Source of the DNA: an uncultured Oscillospiraceae bacterium
Lineage (GTDB): Bacteria; Bacillota; Clostridia; Oscillospirales; Acutalibacteraceae
Reading direction: 5' to 3'
Length of the DNA stretch: 63,305 nucleotides
Assembly (NCBI GenBank): GCA_900547105.1
Contig: URFL01000013.1
Location: forward strand, 1 to 63,305
Part shown: positions 58,301 to 63,305 of the stretch, in pieces
Layout of the letters: the number at the start of each line of letters is the position of its first letter
Position numbering within the stretch: the stretch's first letter is position 1
Position numbers and translations under genes: made by a program
The notes under the pieces: model-generated
Databases searched by the model: none
Told to the model about the DNA's origin: nothing
The model's input: only the letters and a program-made list of their open reading frames with translations

Positions 58301-60254
58301 CGGCACCGTGTATATTCCGGGCGGTACCTATCGGCTGAATGGCAGCCTGACCGTACCGAGCGGGGTGGAGCTGCGCGGCAGCTTTGACGGCGCGCATTAC
58401 GGCAACAGCACCTTTAACGGCACGCATCTGTATGTTTACGGCGGCAAAAACGACCAAACGGCGGCGCCGCTGATCACACTGGCGAAAAACGCCGGTGCCA
58501 AAGGCTTCACGGTGTTTTATCCGGAACAGGGCTTCACCGACCAGACCGAGGGCGTGGAGGAAGCGGAGCAGATCAAGACCTATCCGTACACACTGCGGGC
58601 GGACGCGGGCTGCTGGCTGGAAAACCTCGCGATCGTGGGGGCTTACGACGGCATCGATGCCATCACCAACCGCTGTGACGGACTGGTGGTGCGGGATGTG
58701 ACCGGTTGCGTGCTGCACGACACCATTCAGGTGGGGCACGGGATGCGCGGCGGCACGCTGCACAATCTGCACCTGAACCCCTCCGGCTGGTCGCAGCAGG
58801 GCAACTACGAAAATTCGCCCACCGGCAAGCTGCCGGATGGCGTGACCAAGCGGTCGGATCTGTTTGACGATTACGAAACCCGCGAAGCGACCTATCTGAC
58901 GCTGGGCGATTGCCGCGATCTGCAAATTTTCTCCTGCTTCAACATCGTCATCGCGACTCAGCTGCGGCTGATTGCCGACCCCTATACCGGCGGCTCGTTC
59001 GAGGGCGTGACCTGGGGCGTGGCGTTCGATGCCTCCCGCGACGGTGTGGTGGGCGAAGACGGCTGCGCCGCATCGCTGACCATGCACGCCTCCATGGGCG
59101 TGTTCAACCAGCAGGGCGGCGGGTATAACGTTATCACCAAGCCGGGCTTTACCGGCGAGATCACGCTGTTTAACGCCGATGCCTGGGGCGGCAACTCGCG
59201 CATTGCGCTGGTGGAAGGCGGCCGCGTCACGTTTTCGCAGTATTTGTCCATGAGCGTGTATCAGGGCGAATGCCACGGCGGCGAGCTGAATATGTATACC
59301 AGCGTGTTGACCTCCCGCAGCGGCGACAACAGCGGCCACACCCCCGATCTGACCTATTTTGAAAAGGGGCGCGGCACGGTGTGGACCAGCTTGGATTGCG
59401 TAGAAAAATTCAATGTCAATGTCCACCCCGGCGCACAGGTGCGCGAGGGGTTGAACGGCTACCGGCTGACGCCATCGGTGGCGGCGGTCACTTTTGCCGA
59501 TACCGACGGCGAATGGGCAGCGACCGAGCAGGGAGCGGACACCGACTGGCAAGCGGGCGACAACCGTTCGCCCTTTGTGCTGGCTAACCGCAACCGCCAG
59601 AATCTGCGGCTGTGGCTCACCGCCACCGTCACCGAACCGGCCACGCTGCATATCACGCTGGGCGACCGCGACGAGGAAGGCGGTGTGGCTGGCTGGACGG
59701 TAACGCTGTCGCCGGGCGAAAACCGGTTGTCGCTGCCGGTAGAGCAGCTGCAGCAGGAGGATCCCGATCACGAGCTGACGCGGGTCACCCGCTTGCGGGT
59801 GCAGGCGGATGCCGCCGCGCCGGTGGTGCTCTCGGCGGCGCAGCTGACCGACCTCACCACGCTGTATCAGCAAAAGCAGCAGCTGTATATCGGCTGGCTG
59901 GCAACGCCGGAGGATACCGCCGGATGCCTTGCCGATACCGTGGCGGCATATGAAGCGGCGCTGGAAGCGGCGCGCGCGGTGTATGCAGACGAGCGGGCGG
60001 ACGAGGCAGCGCTGCAGGCGGCACAGCAGTCGGTGCAGCAAGCGGCACTGGCGCTGAGCTTTGCGCAGGGCGATGTCAACGGTGACACCGAAATCACCAT
60101 TGTGGATGCGCTGATGACGCTGCAAGCCGCGGCCGGACAGATAGAACTGTCGGCACGCGCGGCGCGGGCGGCGGCTGTGACCGACGACGGGGTGTCGGCG
60201 GCGGCAGCGTTGGCGATCCTGCAATATACGACCCATCAACACATGGCATGGTAG
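55308..60254 (+). CDS. Giant secreted multi-domain double beta-helix protein with FIVAR and dockerin-like end
   Basis: 1648 residues from ATG 55308 (AGAGAGGA upstream). Signal peptide (about 1-26). Three N-terminal jelly-roll-like modules come first: two share LALYMNVYIDN and GWN-LL(L/V)W/RF (about 60-210 and 230-380), and the third (about 385-545) resembles the N-terminal module of the previous protein. Next are beta-helix 1 (about 555-960, GADPTGEVDSTTAIQDCLD) and beta-helix 2 (about 970-1385, GAQAGGVRDCTAAFQEALT). A fourth jelly-roll module (about 1395-1530), a helical FIVAR-like segment (AYEAALEAARAVYADERAD) and a C-terminal dockerin-like region (about 1587-1648) end it. The dockerin's first calcium loop, GDVNGDTEITIVDAL, is good; the second, AVTDDGVSAAAALAILQ, has lost acidic ligands. 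Confidence 0.8.
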   Translation: MWGKRLLAVLLSALMLWPSTGIALAESDFAPADPPQDMYAVLQPVMGRRQISYRNGYRTGTEVTYTARTRQTPVENLALYMNVYIDNAEGDVQELLNKANYRQIDIQRYIDGFYYEVRWSFNQLSLQRGWNRLLLRFDTAKDTEFHPLDERMQSIPANRQTVKFEESASFNFALSYLDEEGACSQYTIILDDVAIVDLGNPVVNAATPAAPSYRLVQDLRDSVPDQELAMTEGGFQLTSDAITPSSAWQHAAADHLALYMNVYIDNRLLPYHTGALSDKTATRRLALSDDSGGEIVWENGFNEQSIRPGWNTLVWRLSTGDSVWDGAASDYTSADGLSLDGTLRLSLSLTNLGDAAEGYRLQIAQVALVDASRRADGTTYYDTTYDVLSFSAAETTYTAENQTLTTGWVQADNTTADTGVDVSRHNLSGLRLLMIMRLDTAGEWSADALSQGTIRLRSVDSATGDTAAAWSVRGLKLKKGDNLLSLAWSDLMEMSGAEPLDATAVNRLMVELPGAAMADQPVSMTLSNVRLVDVAGRQPGKAAVVTPADGAAGDTVVYNLNAAEWGADPTGEVDSTTAIQDCLDTLRTDGGVVYLPAGRYQLRGTLSIPAGVTLRGVWQNPNEGGSGRGTILMAYAGAEDETATALIRLKSSACLRDISVWYPEQDPTDPVPYPPTIEGQGHTVVKEVTLYNTYIGFYNNSCSSMLIRDFYATALKQGIYGANAYDIPRIERVSVDTRYWMNSGLPGAPTGLAADQLNSHTRQTTVGLIGGRQDWGYWYDIEIANAKTGIFLFAGNDAVGKLVTRNVQYGIYTTNVNAPGLQITHSDISASVEGVHYEVDGLQTLVATATTFRDAPIGIHTLSKTSHGVSLTDCTFRNWDRYALYMEGGHLTTDDNRFEDDKPAIKLEATVSQALLSGNTFAAPETALTAADTTLVQRDDTAKVAPCVPDYTFTPAETRSAATDRLFLVTDYGAQAGGVRDCTAAFQEALTAAGEAGGGTVYIPGGTYRLNGSLTVPSGVELRGSFDGAHYGNSTFNGTHLYVYGGKNDQTAAPLITLAKNAGAKGFTVFYPEQGFTDQTEGVEEAEQIKTYPYTLRADAGCWLENLAIVGAYDGIDAITNRCDGLVVRDVTGCVLHDTIQVGHGMRGGTLHNLHLNPSGWSQQGNYENSPTGKLPDGVTKRSDLFDDYETREATYLTLGDCRDLQIFSCFNIVIATQLRLIADPYTGGSFEGVTWGVAFDASRDGVVGEDGCAASLTMHASMGVFNQQGGGYNVITKPGFTGEITLFNADAWGGNSRIALVEGGRVTFSQYLSMSVYQGECHGGELNMYTSVLTSRSGDNSGHTPDLTYFEKGRGTVWTSLDCVEKFNVNVHPGAQVREGLNGYRLTPSVAAVTFADTDGEWAATEQGADTDWQAGDNRSPFVLANRNRQNLRLWLTATVTEPATLHITLGDRDEEGGVAGWTVTLSPGENRLSLPVEQLQQEDPDHELTRVTRLRVQADAAAPVVLSAAQLTDLTTLYQQKQQLYIGWLATPEDTAGCLADTVAAYEAALEAARAVYADERADEAALQAAQQSVQQAALALSFAQGDVNGDTEITIVDALMTLQAAAGQIELSARAARAAAVTDDGVSAAAALAILQYTTHQHMAW

Positions 60255-60268
60255 AAAAGGAGACGCAT

Positions 60269-63001
60269 ATGGGAAACGGAAAACGAGTATTGGCATGGGG
60301 CGCGGGGCTGGCACTGCTGGCGGGCGCGCTGGTGCTGCCCGGCTGTCAGCCGAAACCGTACGCGGTCAAGGCGGAGGGTGTGTCGCTGGTATCGCCCAGC
60401 GAAGGTATGACCTCGCAGGACGAGATCGTGTACAACATTGATGCGCGCGAGCAGGGCGCGAACGACAAAGGCGAACAGGATTGCACCGATCTGCTGCAAT
60501 CTTGTCTGGATTCGCTGCGCGATGTGGGCGGCGTGGTGTTTTTGCCCGCCGGCCGCTATAAGGTAGAGGGCACGCTGAAAATCCCCTCGGGCGTGACGCT
60601 GCGCGGCGAATGGCGCAATCCGGAAACCGACAAGGGGCTTGGCAAAGGCACGATTCTGATGGCATACAAAGGGCGCGGCAGCACCGATTCCAAAGAGGGC
60701 TCTTTTGTCTATCTGGAAAGCGCCGCCACCCTGCGGGACATCAGCGTTTGGTATCCCGAACAGGTAGCGGAGGATATCCAGCCCTATCCGGCGACCATCG
60801 GCGGCAAGGGTCACACCAATGTGCTGAATGTGACGCTGTATAACTCCTATGTCGGGTTTTATAACGACAACTGCTCGTCCATGATGATCCGCGGGCTGTA
60901 TGGCACCGTACTGAATATGGGCATCTACGGCGCGGATGCGTTTGATATTCCGCGTATCGAGCGGGTGCGGTTTGCTCCGTCCTACTGGATCGACAGCGGG
61001 CTGGATAACGCGCCGGTCAACGCCGGTGTGGATGCGGTGAAAGAGTATACCCGCAAAAATCTGGTGGGTATCAAAGGCGGCCAGATGGACTGGGGTTACT
61101 GGTACGATCTGGAAATGGACAGCGTGAAATACGGTGTGCTGCTGGTGCACGGCAACGATGCCATCGGCAAGATCAAAGTGACCAACGCCGATGTCGGTAT
61201 CTATATCGACAATATGAGCTATCCGGGGCTGGAGGTCAGCTATGCGGACATCGACGCGTCCCAAACCGGCATCTATTATGACGAGATGGGCAGCGACGAT
61301 GAAGCTGCCAAGGACGCTGTTTTCGAGCGCAACACGCTGGTGGTGTCGGCGTCCACCTTCCGCGGAAAAGGCGTGGGTATCCAAACCATTGCCGAAAGCG
61401 ACTACGGCTTGAATCTGAACGATTGCACCTTTGAGTCGTGGGGCGACAACGCCGTGAAGATGAACGGCGGGCATCTGGTGTGCTCCAACAGCGCGTTCAA
61501 CGAGAAAAAGCCGGCGTTTAACCTCGGGTTCGAGGTGGATCAGGCGATCCTCACCGGCAACAGCTTCAAGAACAGCACCATTATGCAGGGCGACAACTGG
61601 AAAGATAATGACGAGCGGCTGCAGCGCGACGACAAAAGCCGCGATGTGCTGAAAACGCCGGAATACGAGCACGACTTTGTGCCGGAAAACCGCCCCGCGG
61701 GACACACGCTGTTCAACGTGGAGGACTACGGCGCGGTAAAGGGCATGCCGCAGGACATTCCGGAAGAGGATTCCACCGCCGCGATTCAAAAAGCGCTGGA
61801 TGCGGCCGCCAAAGAGGGCGGCACTGTCTATCTGCCGGGTGGCGTGTACCGCGTCGAGGGCGCGCTGACGGTGCCGAAGGGCGTGGAGCTGCGCGGCAGC
61901 TTTGACGGTCCGCACTACGGCAACGGCACCTGGGCGGGCACCCAGCTGTACGCTTACGGCGACCGCGATAAGGAAAACGGACAGCCGCTGATCACGCTGT
62001 CGGAAAAATCCGGTGTGCGGGGCTTTACCGTGTTCTATCCCGAACAGGGATACAGCGATGTGGGCATGGTGGATGAAGAAAAGGTGCATGCATTCCCGCC
62101 CACCGTCCGCGCGGATAAAAAGTGCTGGATTCAGGATATGGCGATGATCGGCTCGTATACGGCGATCGACGCGATGACCAACCGCTGCGATGACATCGTG
62201 ATTTATGATGTGACCGGCGCGGCGATGAAATCGACGCTGGAGCTGGGTCACGGCGTGAACGGCGGTGTGGTGCAGAACCTGCACTTCAACTATTCCGGCT
62301 GGACCCAACAGGGCACCTACGAAAGCCAGCCGGATGACGATCGGGTCACGGCGGACGGCGTGACCGCGCGCGGCGCGATGCTCAATGATTACACCTCGCG
62401 TGTGGTCAAAGGCATGGTGCTGGGCGATTGCAAAAATGTGGACTTCTTCTCCTGCTTTAACATTATTGTCAACACCCAGATCGAGCTGGTCAAAGACCAG
62501 TACACCGGCGGCTCGTTTAAGGGCACCATGTGGGGCGTGGCGTTTGATGCGGCGCAAAACGGCGTGGTCGCGAACGGCGACAGCAGCGCCGAGCTGACCC
62601 TCATCAACTCGATGGGTGTGTTCAATCAGCAGGGCGGCGGTTACAATGTCGTCACCAAAAAAGGCTTCAGCGGTGAGATCAATATGTTCAACCAGGATGC
62701 CTGGGGCAGCAACTCCAAGCTGGCGTATGTCGAGGGCGGCACCGTCAATCTGGTGCAGTATTTCTCGTGGTGCGCGTATGAAGCGGAATGCTTCGAGGGC
62801 GGTACGCTGAATTTGTTGGGCAGCACCATTGTGGCGAACAACGGCAACAACGGCGGGTCGCTGCCCACCGCGACCTACCATAGCGGTGCCAAGGGCGCAG
62901 TGATCGGCACACTGGATTGCAGTGAGACGCTGAATATTGAAGTGGAAGACGGTGCGACAGTGGATATGAAGCTGAACGGCACCATGTACGAAGGCTGGTA
63001 A
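60269..63001 (+). CDS. Lipoprotein double beta-helix protein
   Basis: 910 residues from ATG 60269 (AAAAGGAG upstream), 14 bases after the previous stop, so in the same operon. A lipoprotein signal with lipobox LVLPGC (Cys26) anchors it to the outer face of the membrane. Two beta-helices like those of its neighbours begin near residues 53 (GANDKGEQDCTDLLQSCLD) and 484 (EEDSTAAIQKALDAAAKEGG), each with V(W/F)YPEQ. No carbohydrate-binding module and no dockerin. This looks like the cell-bound member of a three-protein set whose other members are secreted; a role in finishing degradation near the cell is inference. Confidence 0.8.
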   Translation: MGNGKRVLAWGAGLALLAGALVLPGCQPKPYAVKAEGVSLVSPSEGMTSQDEIVYNIDAREQGANDKGEQDCTDLLQSCLDSLRDVGGVVFLPAGRYKVEGTLKIPSGVTLRGEWRNPETDKGLGKGTILMAYKGRGSTDSKEGSFVYLESAATLRDISVWYPEQVAEDIQPYPATIGGKGHTNVLNVTLYNSYVGFYNDNCSSMMIRGLYGTVLNMGIYGADAFDIPRIERVRFAPSYWIDSGLDNAPVNAGVDAVKEYTRKNLVGIKGGQMDWGYWYDLEMDSVKYGVLLVHGNDAIGKIKVTNADVGIYIDNMSYPGLEVSYADIDASQTGIYYDEMGSDDEAAKDAVFERNTLVVSASTFRGKGVGIQTIAESDYGLNLNDCTFESWGDNAVKMNGGHLVCSNSAFNEKKPAFNLGFEVDQAILTGNSFKNSTIMQGDNWKDNDERLQRDDKSRDVLKTPEYEHDFVPENRPAGHTLFNVEDYGAVKGMPQDIPEEDSTAAIQKALDAAAKEGGTVYLPGGVYRVEGALTVPKGVELRGSFDGPHYGNGTWAGTQLYAYGDRDKENGQPLITLSEKSGVRGFTVFYPEQGYSDVGMVDEEKVHAFPPTVRADKKCWIQDMAMIGSYTAIDAMTNRCDDIVIYDVTGAAMKSTLELGHGVNGGVVQNLHFNYSGWTQQGTYESQPDDDRVTADGVTARGAMLNDYTSRVVKGMVLGDCKNVDFFSCFNIIVNTQIELVKDQYTGGSFKGTMWGVAFDAAQNGVVANGDSSAELTLINSMGVFNQQGGGYNVVTKKGFSGEINMFNQDAWGSNSKLAYVEGGTVNLVQYFSWCAYEAECFEGGTLNLLGSTIVANNGNNGGSLPTATYHSGAKGAVIGTLDCSETLNIEVEDGATVDMKLNGTMYEGW

Positions 63002-63022
63002 TTGAGAAGATAGAATAAACGC

Positions 63023-63054
63023 AAGGGGAAGTCTGCCAAAGCAGACTTCCCCTT
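63023..63054 (+). terminator. Terminator of the beta-helix operon
   Basis: AAGGGGAAGTCTGC pairs perfectly with GCAGACTTCCCCTT around CAAA, 22 bases after the stop. Confidence 0.88.
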
Positions 63055-63159
63055 GTGCTATATAAGAAGATTGTAGCCCCGCAAGTTTTCTCCTTCAAAG
63101 AGAAGGCTTGCGCCCGCCACTAGATAGCACAGATAATTTGACGAACGCAGAATCCTCGC

Positions 63160-63305
63160 AAGCCTTCCCCTTGAGGGGAAGGTGGCGCGGCTTTACGCCG
63201 CGACGGATGAGGTGGAGAAACGGTGGATTAAAGTATGCTATTGGTTTTCTGCAATACTACAAATGTGCGCAACTATTATATTGCTAAAATCTTATTGGTT
63301 TTCTG
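63160..63305 (+). repeat. Composite repeat unit cut by the window end
   Basis: Left arm of class A with the CGCGGCTTTACGCCGCG hairpin (63160-63214), then the same AT-rich core as at 34092 and 36264, truncated at the end of the window. Here the left arm carries a different hairpin from the other two plus-oriented copies although the core is nearly identical. Confidence 0.8.

Noticed and set aside
51860..62881. Very long minus-strand frames opposite the three beta-helix genes (about 51860-55015, 56304-60314, 60236-62881)
   Set aside because: They are His/Arg/Gln-rich shadows of codon-biased plus-strand genes that have signal peptides, ribosome sites and repeated domains.
42908..63001. Cohesin or scaffoldin to match the dockerins
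   Set aside because: No cohesin-like beta-sandwich repeats or sortase/SLH anchors are visible in any protein of the window.

Overview
The window reads as chromosomal DNA from a GC-rich, Gram-positive-type anaerobe of the class Clostridia, most likely a gut Oscillospiraceae/Ruminococcaceae relative. The evidence is the strong AGGAGG-type ribosome binding sites, GTG/TTG starts, a glgC/glgD glycogen pair, dockerin-bearing secreted glycosidases, SecG, feoAB beside a DtxR-type regulator, tRNAs with encoded CCA, and many short interspersed palindromic repeats between genes. This placement is inference from gene content, not from a database match.

Layout. 0.4-8.7 kb: a membrane protein, gapA, a divergent type IIA topoisomerase pair with an SOS-like box in front, and secG. 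8.8-11.6 kb (minus strand): an AT-rich orphan gene, tRNA-Cys/Gly/Phe, and an operon of a cleavable S24-type phage repressor, a ComEC-like metallo-beta-lactamase protein and a DUF3006 protein. 11.7-20.8 kb: a phage-derived head/packaging operon (small and large terminase, portal, scaffold, capsid, connector, nozzle). 21.1-26.8 kb: glycogen operon glgB-glgC-glgD-glgA. 27-33.6 kb: membrane protein, XRE regulator, histidine phosphatase, a hidden type I toxin-antitoxin locus, lacZ and ldh. 34.3-35.9 kb: a candidate small RNA and a PadR regulator operon. 36.6-42.7 kb (minus strand): a sialate O-acetylesterase-like protein, phospholipid genes psd/pssA/flippase-like, a small exporter and glycyl-tRNA synthetase. 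42.9-45.3 kb: a dockerin-GH43 enzyme with a catabolite-repression site in its promoter. 45.4-48.6 kb (minus strand): a second phage-derived operon (tail fibre, XhlA, holin, amidase). 48.8-51.7 kb: feoB, feoA and a metal-dependent repressor. 51.8-63.0 kb: three tandem, very large secreted double beta-helix proteins.

The most interesting system is the split phage-derived island. The head operon and the fibre/lysis operon lie 25 kb apart and point in opposite directions with ordinary housekeeping genes between them, yet each starts from a near-identical promoter in which a -10 box, the 7 bases AGAATTA and a perfect SOS-type palindrome (GAAC-N4-GTTC) occur at the same spacing. Together they encode roughly what a short-tailed particle and cell lysis need. 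No integrase, replication, excision or partner lysogeny genes are visible in the window. This is what one expects of a domesticated, DNA-damage-induced particle (PBSX-like or gene-transfer-agent-like), although a prophage broken up by rearrangement is a real alternative.

A second hidden system, too small for usual gene calling, is a type I toxin-antitoxin locus at 29.1-29.45 kb: a 30-residue membrane peptide and a convergent antisense RNA sharing one terminator. The intergenic regions also carry families of repeats whose flanks are constant while the internal hairpin is swapped between at least four different palindromes.
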